This document shows positions 23,201-34,779 of a stretch of 64,000 nt of DNA, in pieces. Both the position numbers and the translations under genes were made by a program. The notes below the pieces were generated by a model, which worked only from the letters and a program-made list of their open reading frames with translations, was not told where the DNA came from and made no database searches. Each line of letters begins with the position of its first letter. Within the stretch, counting starts at the first letter, position 1. The stretch is from Capitulum mitella (lineage: Eukaryota > Arthropoda > Thecostraca > Pollicipedomorpha > Pollicipedidae), in the NCBI GenBank assembly GCA_030062745.1, contig CP099844.1, positions 1,703,481 through 1,767,480 of the forward strand, in the 5' to 3' direction.

Positions 23201-26200
23201 CTGCGCAGGAAACCAAATATCGACGCTGCGGCGAAGCGATCTGCAAGGCCTGGAGAAAAACCTAGAGACCTTGCTGCTTGCCCACAACAACATCCGCCAG
23301 CTGCCGGCGGGCCTAGTCGGCGGCCTGGCCTCGCTCCGACAGGTGAACCTGGCGTCGAACGTGCTGACTGGTCTGCCGGCCGGCTGCCTGGCGGGCGCGC
23401 CGCGGCTGGCTGAGCTCAATCTGGCGCAAAATCTGTTGCACGAAGTGCCGTTCGCCGCGCTGGATGGCACAAGTGTCCATACTGTTCTGCTTCCCGGCAA
23501 CGTCGTCAACGACACCATCAATGGCACGTTCAATGGCCAGCTGCGTCTGCAGTTCCTTGACCTCAGCGAGAACCGCATAACTCGGCTGCCTGTCGGTGCC
23601 TGGAGAAGATTTAGCCGACTGGACAAGCTCCTCCTACGCGGCAACCAGCTCGACCATGTGGACGAGGCTGCGTTCGAGGGCGTACCCATCCAGGAGCTGT
23701 TCATGCACGACTGCTGGCTGCGAACCCTGCCCAACGGCACGCTCATCCCGTTGGCGGACTCGTTAAGGGTGCTCGACCTAGGTTACAACCGGCTGGACGA
23801 GTTCCCGTGGGAGTCGCTGCCGGCGCTGACGGAGCTGCGGTCATTAGCCCTCAACGACAACCGGCTGGCGACGGTGCCGGCCGAGCCACTTGGCCAGCTC
23901 ACCAAGCTGCGCCAGCTCAACCTGCTGGGTGCCGCCATGGGCGCGATGAACGTGAGCGCGCTGGATTTGCAGGTACGCAGTGTCGGCCTCAGTGTGCTGT
24001 CCGGCAGCCGACTGACGGGCGAGCTCACCGACGGCATCGGCCGGTCGGTGCAACGGCTCTACCTGGGCAAAAACGGACTGGACGCTATCGGCGAAGACGC
24101 CTTCAGCCGCTGTCCGACCCTGAAGGAGCTAGATCTATCCCACAACCGGATCGCTGAAATCGACGAGCGCAGCTTCCAGAAGCTCGGTCCCATTCTAGAG
24201 CAGCTAGTTTTGTTTGACGGCTTCGCCGCATCTGAGTTCCCCGCCGACGCGCTCCGGTATCTGACCAGCTTGAAGACACTTGACTTATCCGGCAACAAAA
24301 TTAATTCCGTGCCCACTCGTGCGTTTGAGAGCATGAAGAATCTCCGCCGTTTGTCCCTGCAGCACAACAAAATCGCAAAGATTGAGGAGGCGACGTTCCG
24401 GGATCAGAACAACCCCAGCATCGAGTCCATCCACCTTGCATTTAACCACATCAAGGTCATCCAGAAGGACACGTTCCGCAAGCTGGACTCGCTGGAGAGC
24501 ATTGAGCTATCGGACAACGCCGTCAGTTCCATCGCCGCCGGCGCCTTCAGCAACCTCGACAAGGTGCGGTCAGTAACGATGGAGAACAACAGGATCAGCG
24601 CGCTGCCCGACCGGGCCTTCAGCAGTCTGCCGCGGGCGAGTCGTGTCTCGCTGGCCCACAACCAGTTGACGTCGCTCAACCTGGACGCATTCGACCAGGT
24701 CGGCACTCTGGCCAGCCTCCAGCTGGACGTCAGCCACAACAGCATCGCCGTCCTCGACATGGAAAAAGAATACTGGAGCAGTTTCACCAGCTTCGAGTAC
24801 ATCAACCTCAGCCACAATAACATCAGCCGCATGACAGGCAGGTTCTTCGAGACGATGCGTTCTTCGCTGACGCACGCGTCACTGGCGCATAACAACATCA
24901 CTAACATCACCCGCGACGTGTTTGGCTTCATGCCCTACATCCAGCTGCTCGACGTCAGTTTCAACCGCATCGACAACGTCGACTACGACGCCTTCCAGAA
25001 CGCGGTTAATCTTCAGATCGTCAACATGTCCCACAACTCGCTGACAGAGCTGCCGTCCGAGCTGTTCCAGAACCTCATGCACCTCCGCACGCTGGACGTC
25101 TCCCACAACCGGCTGCAGGAGCTGCCACGCAACATCTTCCGGCGCAGCACGTTGCAGATCTTCAACGCGGCACACAACAGCATAGCGGACTTTCCGGGGG
25201 ACTGCCTCAGCCGTGTGGGCGGCTCGCTGCGGGAGCTCGACCTCAGCCACAACAGGATCGCAGTGCTCAACGACGACCTGCTGCACCGGCTGGACCAGCT
25301 GACGCGGCTCGACCTCTCCGACAACCGAGTGGTGACTGTCCAGGAGGGCGCCTTCCGCAGCCTGCGTCGTCTTCACCGGCTCGACCTATCGGGCAACCCG
25401 CTGGGGGACCTCGCCGCTACCGTCGCGCTGCGCGACCTGAGCGGCCTCCGTCGCCTGCGGCTGGCCAACACCTCTCTGACACGCTTCCCGGCGCTGAGCA
25501 CGCACACGCTCCACGACGTGGACGTCGGCCACAACGGTATCGTCGCGCTGCGCGCCGATTCGTTTGCAAACCTGACGCGGCTGCGGCGGCTGCAGCTCGC
25601 TTACAACCGGATCACGCAGGTGGACCGCACCGTTTGGAGCATGCTCTCCGACCTGCGCACCCTCGGACTGGCCGGCAACCCTTTCCGCAACGTCTCCCAG
25701 CTTAGTTTCCACGGACTGGACAAGCTGAACGACCTGGACCTGGCCGACATCGCCACGGATAACATGCAGGCGAGTGGCATGACAATGGCACGCAGTCAAG
25801 GCTTTCTGGGCGGCCAGCGTAAGTGCAACAGAAGACGGAGAGCTAGGTGAAAACAGTTAAAATCCCAGTGGAAACTGGTTTTCCGAGTTACTGCACCAGC
25901 CGGCTCCGTTTGTTCGAACTATGTTTGTTCTACAACTTTTGCTTTGGTTATGGTCCATTCCATGGTCGCCGTGGAAAGGAATTAATGCTCTAACGTAACG
26001 AAGGCATGGTGTCGGCGTCACGATCATCATATTATGTCGTGTCGAACCGGCCTGATGATAATAAACCGCGGCAGTGCTGTTGACAACCTCCAGTCTCAGC
26101 CCCGCTCGGTTTAGCTTCACCGCCACTAGCTCCACCCTCCGGCCACGTCCACTATGTCGTACGAATTCCTCCGTTTGCCCGCATTACGGCGCCTAACGAT

Positions 26201-27505
26201 CGGTCGCGCCGTCGCCAGCCCGAGCTGCTGGAGCCACTCGACTCGCTGACCACGCTCCGGCTGAGCGTGCGCGGCGCAGAGCCGGCTGGACGGCTGGCGG
26301 CGCTGCTCCGACGCCGGCCCAGCCTGCGGCACTTGAACTTAAAGCTCAACGGCAGCCTGGGCGGCCAGCTGCACGGCCGGCTCGGCCACCAGCTGTGTAA
26401 CGTCACCATCAGCGGACCGGACGCTGTCGGCCTGACCGCCGCCGCCCTGAAGGTAACGCCTGCTCCCCAACAAACACCGGTGCTGCTAAGTTTTCGAATG
26501 CGATTATGGACGCAACTTGTTCCAGTAATTTACTATCTGGCTTGAACCCAACGCATGCAGTTAACACGACAAAAAAGAAAACTACGAAAAAAATTCCCCC
26601 ATTTCACTGCGGTGTTTCCTCACCCTGCCTCGATGCATAACGCACGAGCCGAGTGGCTATCGCGAGCTCGTTTCTCAGCACCTGGTGCCCCTGTCTCGCA
26701 GGACCTGACGTGCCGCCACATCCACGTGGCGGTGCGCGGCGCCGCGGTCGGGTTTCGGCTGCCGGCGGCCGTGTTCCGCTCGCTGGGCGGCGCCGTGCGC
26801 TACGTCACGCTCCGCCTGGAGACGGCCGCTGCCGTCGGCCGGCCGTCGACCACCGCCTACCCGGGCGAGGCCGGCTCCGTGTACCTGACCGACCTGCGGC
26901 TCGGCGGCCGCGGCTGGACCTGCGACTGCTCTGACGACGGCATCGGGTAACGGTTCCAGCCTCGGCGGCTGACGTCAGAGCATGACCCCGTGGTGTGTTC
27001 AGTCCTGCCATCAATCACATGCTAGGTCTCACAAAAACCCAGATTCCCACAGCTTCAGGATCAGTCTGATAGGACAATCACTTACTCAGCTAAAGTCGTT
27101 CATTTGGGATTTGGAACCGAAAAACTTACCACCGCTCCACGCCAGACTGCGCCACGGACCTTTTCTTTCACCGCCCATTCCGGCTTCATACGCTTCGTAT
27201 ATTCAGACTTCTTCATGACGTCCTCACTCTATAACGTGGGTATAACACAGCCGCCCGTTACCCGCAGATGGGTGGAGGAATGGCTGAGCCAGTGGCGCCA
27301 TTACTTCTGCCCCGACATAGAGGCCGACGAGCGCTGCCAGGCGACTGTCAGCAGCCTCCGGCAGGCCCAGTGCTCCACAGGAAAGTCTGTGCTCTCGGCT
27401 CTTAGCAGCGATCTGGAGTGTCGCGGGGCAGGCAGTGCGTACACCGGCACCACGCTGCTCATCGCCGCGGCAGTGTGCTTCGTCTGCTCCACCGCCATCT
27501 ATTAA
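16855..27505 (+). CDS. chp: Chaoptin orthologue, six exons, GPI-anchored LRR cell-adhesion protein
   Basis: Chaoptin is a photoreceptor-specific, GPI-anchored adhesion protein of about 1,300 residues made almost entirely of leucine-rich repeats, needed for rhabdomere microvilli to stick together in flies. The exons 16855-17241, 19615-19785, 23209-25818, about 26130-26452, 26702-26946 and 27268-27505 have matching phases (1, 1, 1, 0, 2) and give about 1,300 residues: signal-like hydrophobic segment, Cys cap (PPCHFSPLCTCS), about 30 LRRs, LRRCT (WTCDCSDDGIGWVEEW, four or more Cys), and a hydrophobic C-tail. Fly-chaoptin landmarks recur in order: SKVFALTM, AFSGLERSLWEL, FDQVGTLASL, INLSHNNIS, TRDVFGFMP. 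The initiator Met is unresolved: it lies in an upstream exon or is the Met at 16911. One frame ambiguity exists in exon 4. Expression in eyes is expected from the family, not shown here. Confidence 0.92.
17242..19614 (+). other. Chaoptin intron 1
   Basis: It contains the first family-A TTAA element, whose left TTAA (17257) is only 15 nt after the splice donor, plus about 1.2 kb of unique sequence in which nothing was recognised. Confidence 0.7.
17257..18445 (+). mobile_element. TTAA-flanked non-autonomous element, family A, copy 1
   Basis: It starts TTAACCCTGTTTCCGTCGGG and ends CCTCAGGGAATAGGGTTAA, with short G-run / C-run palindromes just inside each end (GGGGATTGAATCCGCCCC; GGGGCCGAATCCGCCCC). 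The interior is AT-rich, non-coding, and carries AGGTCA-like motifs. It aligns over its whole length, in reverse orientation, with 20149-21357. TTAA borders and CCC ends point to mobilisation by a piggyBac-type transposase. Confidence 0.72.
19615..19785 (+). CDS. chp: Chaoptin exon 2: first LRRs
   Basis: 171 nt after acceptor CCGTCGTTTCAG; phase 1 in and phase 1 out, so its loss would keep the frame. It encodes LWRLAVQKNELRAVPERAFS, then LERSLWELDLSGNQLWRLP and LRRLSSLRLLDVSG, about two and a half 24-residue LRRs. The donor is a weak GTCAGG. The join to exon 3 gives an uninterrupted repeat (LLDVSG-NQISTL). Confidence 0.9.
20149..21357 (-). mobile_element. TTAA-flanked non-autonomous element, family A, copy 2 (inverted relative to copy 1)
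   Basis: It starts TTAACCCTATTCCCGGAGGA and ends CTGCCGGGAATAGGATTAA (one substitution next to the right TTAA). The G-run / C-run palindrome at about 20200-20220 is the same subterminal hairpin as in copy 1. Read on the minus strand it matches copy 1 block by block, including CTTAATAT, TGACGTAG, TGCCCCTGGCACCG and the end. It lies in chaoptin intron 2. Confidence 0.75.
21358..23208 (+). other. Chaoptin intron 2, right part
   Basis: AT-rich sequence without recognised genes or repeats. It ends in the acceptor CTTTCCTGCGCAG in front of exon 3. Confidence 0.6.
23209..25818 (+). CDS. chp: Chaoptin exon 3: main LRR array (about 870 codons)
   Basis: One unusually long exon, phase 1 in and (with the GTAAGT donor at 25819) phase 1 out. 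It encodes a continuous ladder of 24-residue LRRs of the form LxxLxLSxNxIxxLxxxxFxxL, for example LKELDLSHNRIAEIDERSF and LKTLDLSGNKINSVPTRAF. Many NxS/T sequons, such as NNITNIT, fit an extracellular glycoprotein. About two thirds of the way in, FDQVGTLASLQLDVSHNSIA and TRDVFGFMPYIQLLDVSFNR mirror fly chaoptin. The last about 16 residues before the donor (after DNMQ) do not look like LRR; an alternative end at 25769 with a GC donor is possible. Confidence 0.95.
26130..26452 (+). CDS. chp: Chaoptin exon 4: C-terminal LRRs, with a frame ambiguity
   Basis: The downstream part is clear: LLEPLDSLTTLRLSVRGAEP, then LLRRRPSLRHLNLKL, VTISGPDAVGLTAAALK and a GTAACG donor in phase 0. The upstream border is best placed after CGCCACTAG (exon start 26130), which agrees with the phase of the preceding GTAAGT donor and is open throughout. 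However, a neighbouring frame at 26160-26221 reads YEFLRLPALRRLTIGRAVAS, a much better LRR than what the canonical frame gives. Confidence 0.75.
26702..26946 (+). CDS. chp: Chaoptin exon 5: last LRR and start of LRRCT
   Basis: Acceptor CCTGTCTCGCAG, donor GTAACG, phase 0 in and 2 out. It encodes DLTCRHIHVAVRGAAVGFRL, then VRYVTLRLE, SVYLTDLRLGGRGWTCDC. The SVxLTDL...CDC segment is the chaoptin LRRCT opening. Confidence 0.9.
27268..27505 (+). CDS. chp: Chaoptin exon 6: LRRCT end, GPI-attachment signal, stop
   Basis: Acceptor CGTTACCCGCAG; ends in TAA at 27503-27505. It encodes WVEEWLSQWRHYFC, further cysteines (ERC, AQC, LEC) typical of an LRRCT disulfide cap, then a small-residue stretch (GAGSAYTG) and a hydrophobic end (TTLLIAAAVCFVCSTAIY) with no cytoplasmic tail. 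That end is the expected GPI-transamidase signal. Chaoptin of flies ends the same way. Confidence 0.93.
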
Positions 27506-27642
27506 GTTGTGTTTCGCTACACCGCCGATAGACGGTGCCGCTTACCAGGTGTGGGCACAGCAAAATTGTGCAATGCGTGCTCGAATCCGAAACAGACGCA
27601 CCATAAATATTCGTTTCACTGTTTGGCTACCGACATCCAAGC

Positions 27643-27648
27643 AATAAA
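27643..27648 (+). terminator. Poly(A) signal of chaoptin
   Basis: AATAAA, 138 nt after the stop codon, on the coding strand. It gives a short 3' UTR. Confidence 0.7.
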
Positions 27649-28300
27649 CCGGCATCCCAGTCGTAACTTCTCCAGAGACGTGCATCGATGTGGTCTTAAA
27701 GGTCCCCAGCCGATGAGACGGAGCCGCGACTTCCGGCATTCTCCCGCTTCACTGCCCGGCACGCTGGCACAATTGCTTACAATTTGCCACCGCCCGCTGC
27801 TGCGGTGGCGCCCGCCTGAAGCTGGGCCGGCCTGCTCTCCACTGGACCTCCCGACAGGAGGTCGGCAGAAACCGACCGACCGGCTGAGCGTGGCTGGTGG
27901 CTGGCTGGCGCAGCTGTACGCATGTTGCAGCCTCGCCGGGACCCCAGCGGTACCATCACATCTGAAAGACTGGCCTAACTGCCCAGTCTTGAAAGCTCAT
28001 GAAAGTCCGTCGTGAAAGTATGCTTCTTCAGCGCGCCAGACAATTTTGCAGGCGTCAAAGCCAATGCGGGTACGTGCAAAAAACGTGACTTGTTCGTACA
28101 AAAAGGACAAATTTATTTTTCACTTTCAACTTCGTTTGACGTGACCGACCTTGACCTCAAAGTTCCCCTTTTTCTTCCCATATTACTAAATCATGCATTC
28201 TTAGAGTTAAAATGTTTTTGGAGCCGTAAACAAGTTTTCATTACCACACTTTTCCCGCCAAAAGTGTCCACACGTAACTCAGATTAAAATAACCTTTGGG
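27649..28300. other. Intergenic, nothing recognised
   Basis: Moderately GC-rich downstream flank of chaoptin. Frames present have no family signature. Confidence 0.4.
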
Positions 28301-28319
28301 GACCGATCCCCCGCTCCTC

Positions 28320-28890
28320 ACGGACCGTTCTTCGCTACCATCAGGGACCGTCCCTCGGTACTCTCACGAAACGTCCCTCAGCATCCTGACGGACTGTCCC
28401 TCGGTACTCTCACGAAACGTCCCTCAGCATCCTGACGGACTGTCCCTCGGTTACTCTCACGAAACGTCCCTCGGCATCCTGACAGACCGTCCCTCAGTAT
28501 CTTCAGACCGCCCCTCAGCATCCTCACAGACCGTCCCTCAGCGCTCTCACGGACCGTCAATCCGAATCCTCACAGGCCGTCCCTCAGCATCTTCACAGAT
28601 CGTCTCTCAGAATCCTCACGGACCATCCCTCAGCATCCTCACAGACCGTCCCTCAGTATCTTCAGACCGTCCCTTAGGATCCTCACAGAACGTCCCTCGG
28701 CATCCTCACAGACCGTCACTCAGTATCCTCACAGACCGTCACTCAGCATCTTCACAGACCGCCCCTCAGCATGCCTCTCAGACCGTCCCTCAGCATCCTC
28801 ACAGACCGTCCCTCAGTATCTTCAGACCGTTCCTCAGGATCCTCACAGACCGTCCCTCAGCATCCTCACGGACCGCCCCGCGCCTGCACG
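28320..28890. repeat. Minisatellite, about 23-bp unit, over 20 degenerate copies
   Basis: The unit is close to CTCACAGACCGTCCCTCAGCA, with substitutions and short indels. Long open frames across it (repeats of RPSASSQTVPQ) are a by-product of the repeat. Confidence 0.9.
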
Positions 28891-31800
28891 GGTGGGCCAC
28901 GACAGGCGCATATCGGTCGGGGTGGCGGACAGCCTAATCACCACCCCAGAGATGAACGATGGCCAGCTGGTGGCCCTCGTCCGCTGCCGCCGGCGGCGTC
29001 CCTCGGTACTCCCGGACAGCGCCGCCGTTTGTCCGGCTGATTATTACGGCGCCAGGCGCCGGCCGCCACAGCGAACGGCCGACGGCAATCAGTCCACCCT
29101 TCAGGTCGGCCGCACTCGATGAACCCTTCGCACGGTGCCAGATATCTGCCGCACCCTGCAGGACGACCAGCAGTGGCGTAAGATGGCCGCCAGTGGCGCG
29201 GCAGTGGGACAGCGGCGGCGCGGTCTCGGTCCCGGAACGGCCCAGCTCCGGACCAGAGCGGCCTGGTCCGGACCAGAACGGCCTGGTCCGGCCGGCCGGC
29301 CGCTCACCCGACCAACTGCCGTCGGGTCAGCGCGTCTCACGCGCCGTTCGCAGCGTGGCATCAGGAGGCCGCATGGAGTCGACAGGACGCGAGGCGTGCC
29401 GCCACGTCGGTCCGGGAGAGCAAATCAAAACGCTGCACGTCACCATCCGACGAACCGATGTACCGGACCTTTCAGTACACTCTAAATATCATAAAATACA
29501 TGCATCAATTTCAATCATTGCATTCAGAACCTTTGATAAAATGTATTCCCACAAGACCACGAAAATGAAACACACATCTGACCTAGGATGGCCTAGCATG
29601 AGGTCAGAGGTGCTCCAAGGTCTGGAGTTATGTTGATATGGAACGCAAGCCACAGGCACGATACCATGTAAAAGCATTAACAATACGTTGGCGAAGTAAA
29701 CTGAATGTCGAATCGCAAAACATGGCAGTCTTTATGACGTCATTAAGACGTACCCTAACATTACCTCACTTCAATTTTTTGTAAGAAAGTGCACGACTGA
29801 TGCAAGAAAAGATACTGGAAGTTTCAGGACGCTGCGTTTACTCGTTTGGAGGATATTTGAGAAAGGCGCCCGAGCGGGCCTCAAATGGTGTCTCCCCCGT
29901 CAACGGCGAGTTAATTTGTCCCCGTGCTCTGTAAACTTCTAGCCCAATCGATTCAAGGCTGATTCTTCGGGCAACTGCACGATTCAGTTCTTTTTCTGGT
30001 CAGTAGCATAGCTAGAATTCGGTCTGAGTTTTATAGTCAGTAGCATAGCAGAATGCGGTCTCTCTTCTCCGTCCGAAGACGGAGAAGAGAGGGGGAAAAC
30101 TCAAATTTTATGCCACTGACCAACTCCAAATTAGGACAACTTCCCACTTTTTGCCCACGTTACTTTTACGGCCCCCTCAAATAACATCGGACCTTTTTCT
30201 TACCTCCTGTGGATATTTATAAATAGTGTAATAAATGAAACAGTTTGTTTATCATTTCCCCGCTGTCTTAGACATGTCAGAACTATGTCTTAGACATAGT
30301 CCTGAAACTTTCAGTAGACATGCACCCGCGAGCGAAAAATATAGCTGAGTGGTGTGATGTTTGAAATGCGAACAGATGTACATGCAAGCAAACCTGGTTC
30401 CATTAAAGCCCTTGCGCCGGACATTGCATGTTCTCTTCTTTTTTTACTCATGCCCTTTTCTTGTCTTTCACTGGCCGGCTAACGCCTCGCCACGTGATCC
30501 CAAACCCAGATCAATAGCAGATCGACAAGCGGTGGGCAGTCGGCCTCCCGATTCGCTCCTTTGAGCCTCCTCTTATGGGTACTCCCTGAGGCGAACTCTT
30601 TTTCCTTCCCGTCGGCCCAGCACAACTCCTCAGAGGAGTACCTTTGCCGTTTCCCTGTTTATCTTTTTTGCCGCAGGCGGAGGCCGCCGTTATGTATCGG
30701 TTCCATTATTACTGCGTCGCGTGTCGTCGTTTGCATGTTAATCAAGTTTCTGGTTGTTGTTGGGTTAGACGGAGAATTAGCAACAGGAGCTACGCTTTCG
30801 AATTCAGGTGCCATTTTAGTCTGATCTGGTTTGAAGTGAGCGCTGGTTTCTGAAGCAGGCTGCGACAGGCGTGCGTTGCATCTTCGTAGGTCATCAAACT
30901 AAAACCAGTCAAACGCGTTGCGGGGCATGGGACGAACAAGGCTCCCCGTCTTCTACCTTTAAGTCATCGGTGTGGTTCGCGTACTGCGGGATTTTCTACC
31001 ACGCAATAATAAATCGGACACTTGGTTCAGCAATCCTGGTCATGCCATGGTCCCTGCAGGGACCACGGAACACAACACAGTCTGCAGGCCATGAGATAAC
31101 GCCCATTCCCTGAACACGTATGCTTTCAGGCCATGACCCTAAAAGTCATGAATTTCATTCAGGATCATGGCCGTCTCAGAGCCCTGGTCATCCCAAGGCT
31201 TCTTATCGTCCCAGTGCTCCTGGCGGTCTCAGAGTCCCTGGTCGATCTCAAGGAGGAAGGATGGTCGCCCCCGTCACCCCATCCCCCACACCTTGGCCAT
31301 ATCAATGATTCTGATCCACTGTAGGCTTTAACTGTATCAATTCAGAATCTAACTCACGACAAAAGTACTAAATTCCTGAATCGATTCAGCGCTGATTCAA
31401 TTCGGTTCAGTACCAGATACAAGCCTCCTGCCACCCAACTACTTCCAGAACAATCTGATCATGACCAGTACAGATGACTCAGGTAAACGTATGGATCGCT
31501 CCCATCTAGCCATCAGCTTGGTAACCAGTCAGTCAGCTGTGCAGCGGTCTATTGTGAGCGAGCGACTCTAATAAAAATATCATTCGACCCCTAGCAGAAA
31601 CCTCATCAGACCAAATCACCGGGATTGTCAAACAACAGGCAACAGCCACGGCCAATGCGCTGCTCAACCGCGTCTGCGTCCTTAACGCATCAAAGACTCC
31701 GTCATCGGAAATTCAGCTCCGCAGACACGTCTAATTCGAAGAGAATACGAAGAGAATCTAATACGAAGAGCGCGGACGCTAATTAACAACTATGAACACA

Positions 31801-32900
31801 ACGGCAATCACACGAACACATTTACGAACAGGTCGTTGAAAAGACAATAAGTCCCAGTGAACGCGTGGAACAATCAGGTGCACAGCACCCGATGTTAATG
31901 ACGTGCAAAAACCGACACGGTCGACCTGCATAACGCGCTCCCTATGAGAACACCACGTCCGACGTCACATGACGATCGTCATGTGACCACGTCTGACCGC
32001 GGGTCACGTTTATTAAGCACGGTCCAGCAGCCCAGGCTCCGACCATGGCACGTGTGACCCCATCACCGTAACAGCTAGAGCGACAGCAAAGTCTGACTCG
32101 CAGTGACTGTTTCACGGCAGAGGCGTTCGTGGCGGTGGCCCATACCAGGCCTGAGCCTTCTACACTGATTCGCAACGCCCTATGATACGTTCGATCCGGC
32201 GTTCGTGACACAGCACTGTATCAGAAACGGCCAGCAGAGCCAGCACAGCTGTCCGAGTCTCAACGGTCAGCGTGCGTCGCTGGCAGTCACGAAAGGCTTG
32301 GGAAACGTCGCCACTGTACATGACTCCAAGGTGGCCATCGCAGCCGGCAGCCGTAACCAGCAACAGCGCCTGGCAGCTCATCTCAGCCAGTTTCCCGGTG
32401 CCAGCCGGACCCGTCGGTCTGCACCTTCCCAGTACCGCGCAGCCCACAAGTCGGCAGGCCTCCACCGGGCCACACACAACTGCCTCATGTATCGATCTAA
32501 ATCTAGCTGTGGACGTTGGTCGTGAGCCGTACAGTTACCAGTCGGTCATTCAATAGTTCCTTTCCAAGTGAATGCGCAGTTCCCGATAATAATCGCTCCG
32601 TTGTGGCGACGCCACGGTTAGGCATACCTACGGAGCACTTTGCAAATTTCTCCTCCAGTTAATTGCAACCGTCTAAAGTCACTGTTATCGTCCTGTGCGG
32701 TGCACGTGACCAGGCACTACATTCCAGTGCCGTGTGCGTGGCCCTACAGAGGCGCTGTTGCCGTGCTGTGCGACACATGTGACTGTGCGAGAACGCTGGC
32801 AACCTCCGCAGGTCTCTGCTCACAGGCTGCCGTTTTCCGCACAACGCACAAGCCCCCCTGTCTCCTTATCCGGTGTTCACGAAGGCGCCGTCCATCTGCC
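28891..32900. other. Intergenic, no gene recognised
   Basis: GC-rich to about 29480, then AT-richer. It contains a 14-bp-arm hairpin at 30060-30091 and an 18-bp perfect palindrome TGGTCCCTGCAGGGACCA at about 31048. Frames of 60-220 codons occur on both strands without domains, consistent codon use or splice partners. Confidence 0.4.
30060..30091. repeat. Perfect hairpin, 14-bp arms
   Basis: Arm CTCTCTTCTCCGTC, loop CGAA, then the exact complement. No U-run follows and no gene end is nearby, so no terminator role is claimed. Confidence 0.85.
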
Positions 32901-32917
32901 TGGGCCAGCGGGGTCGG

Positions 32918-33041
32918 CGGCCTCCTGCTGCTGCTGCGGCGGCGGCGGCGGCGGAGGGGGCGGGGTGGGTGGCCGGTGCCTGGAGACGCTAGGCGGCGCC
33001 ACTGACGGCCGCCGCCGCCGCCGCCGCCGCCGCCGCGGACG
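32918..33041. repeat. CTG/CGG triplet tract facing a CCG triplet tract
   Basis: (CTG)n(CGG)n at about 32920-32960 and (GCC)n at about 33007-33041 are mutually complementary and about 50 nt apart, in a local CpG-rich peak. Confidence 0.85.
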
Positions 33042-34740
33042 GCAGTCCAGCAGACTCGTCAGCACGAGGGGCGTGCAGTGCGGCTGCGAACTGCAAGAGG
33101 TGGTGCCAGTGGCCCGCGCGGACAAAAGGTGGCGGCCGGGCCGGACGGCCGAGGCCGACGAGTGCGCGTGAGCAGGAGAGGACACGGGGCTGCATCCGGA
33201 ACGTGCTCACAGGATTTCCATCTAGAGGTGAGGTGGGAAACGCTGGAAACCATTGTCGGGGGACGATATCCAACGAGTAACACAGCATCGGTCATCTGGA
33301 CAGCAGCCATGTTTCGTCATGCTTGGAACCTGGTCCAAACCTGTTGTCACCGTTCGAGAAATGACCATGCTAATAATGATGCTTTTCATCAACTTCCAGT
33401 CGCCGAACAGGAACTTGTCAGACAACCTATATTAGGTGGGAAATGGAAATAAATCTGTGCACGGTTCAACAGAAAACTTAAACGTAATAGTCCTATGTCG
33501 TTCTTGCGTCAAGATATCTCCCTTTCCACATGGATTCATTCTGCGCAAACCATTCATATCTGGGATCAACAAACGACGGCATCAGCATGTATACCTGTAT
33601 GCAGCGTTAAACCTCATCGCCACTGGTCTGTTGCCACTTCTTTGATTGCCACGGCATGCCTGGTGTGAAGCACACGTCATGAGAGACATGCAGCGCAGAG
33701 GCTATACGCTTGGGCGTTGTGGGCAAGACACCACAGAACACCACCTTTTGCTTTTTTTGGGCGAGAAGCTTTTGCCGCGGAGTGGAAAAAATCGTCCCCA
33801 AAGTTGTTCGGTCTTTCCCTTCGGCTCCGCCTTGTGAAGTGCTGCTACCTTCACGAACACTTGGCGTACGACAGAACCGAGACTGCAGCAGTGAATGGAT
33901 AAGGCACGGCTGATGAATCATAAATAGCTCCATGAGTGGGAGGGACGGTTAGAAGTCTGGTAGATCAAGTGAACGCACTGACAACACTAACATTTATGCT
34001 CTGGACGTTAATGTTACATAGCATTGCGATTCATCCGTGTTGGAAAATCGGAAATATGATAAAAATGGTTTCTATGTAACCGAAGGACTCTCGTTCGTTA
34101 CGAAAACTTAAATATTAAAAATCATTTCGGGGGTTGGCCACACTTCAGCTAATGATGATGTGTGGTGAAGTCACCGAAGAGACGGATTTATACCCTTTTT
34201 GCATCTGTTTATTTTCGATTTCTTAACCATGACGCAGTGCCTAAGTCCCACAAGAAGCTCCAGCAGTCTGCAGTGACTGGCGGTCAAACAGCTGTGGTTT
34301 GCAGCCGTCACGGCGAACCGGAACGGAGGCGCAGTTGTACGGGCCGAGAGACTGCATCGAGGCACAGAGCCACACCCAGCCCGATCGTATCGAATCTATG
34401 CAAACAGCTGAGCTCCTAGGAGGTTCGGGCGCCACAGTCGGTAACACGTCCACTATGGATGGCAGCTGGCACCGTACCGGAAGCTTCTGTCGGCGTCTAA
34501 GCCTGAAATACATAATTTTTCGGCATCATTTCATAACTGTGGCTAAGACTGGTGGGACTTTGCTGATGCCATTTCAGTACCAGCACCGCGGTGCCATTAC
34601 CGTTGACGGTACCGTTGTCAGAAAACGTCAATCAAAATCGGACAGAAACTAAGGTTTGTTCATGAAACCTATGGAAGACGATGTTTTAAAACCCATAAAG
34701 AGAGCATGCCCTGGAAAAGCTCTGAGATCACGTCATGACA
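33042..34740. other. Intergenic, nothing recognised
   Basis: GC drops after about 33250. Short overlapping frames on both strands, none with a recognisable motif. Confidence 0.4.
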
Positions 34741-34779
34741 TACATCGAACTAGCGGTGGGGCCGAAACGAAGCGACCGA

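Noticed and set aside
23783-25799. Minus-strand open frames of 80-190 codons across the long LRR exon
   Set aside because: They mirror the GC-rich, repeat-structured chaoptin coding strand and show no domain of their own.
28296-28937. 213-codon open frame rich in RPSASSQTVPQ repeats
   Set aside because: It is a translation of the 23-bp minisatellite; no start context, splice sites or codon bias.
30060-30091. Hairpin as a transcription terminator
   Set aside because: Intrinsic terminators are not expected in an animal genome, there is no U-run, and no gene ends nearby.
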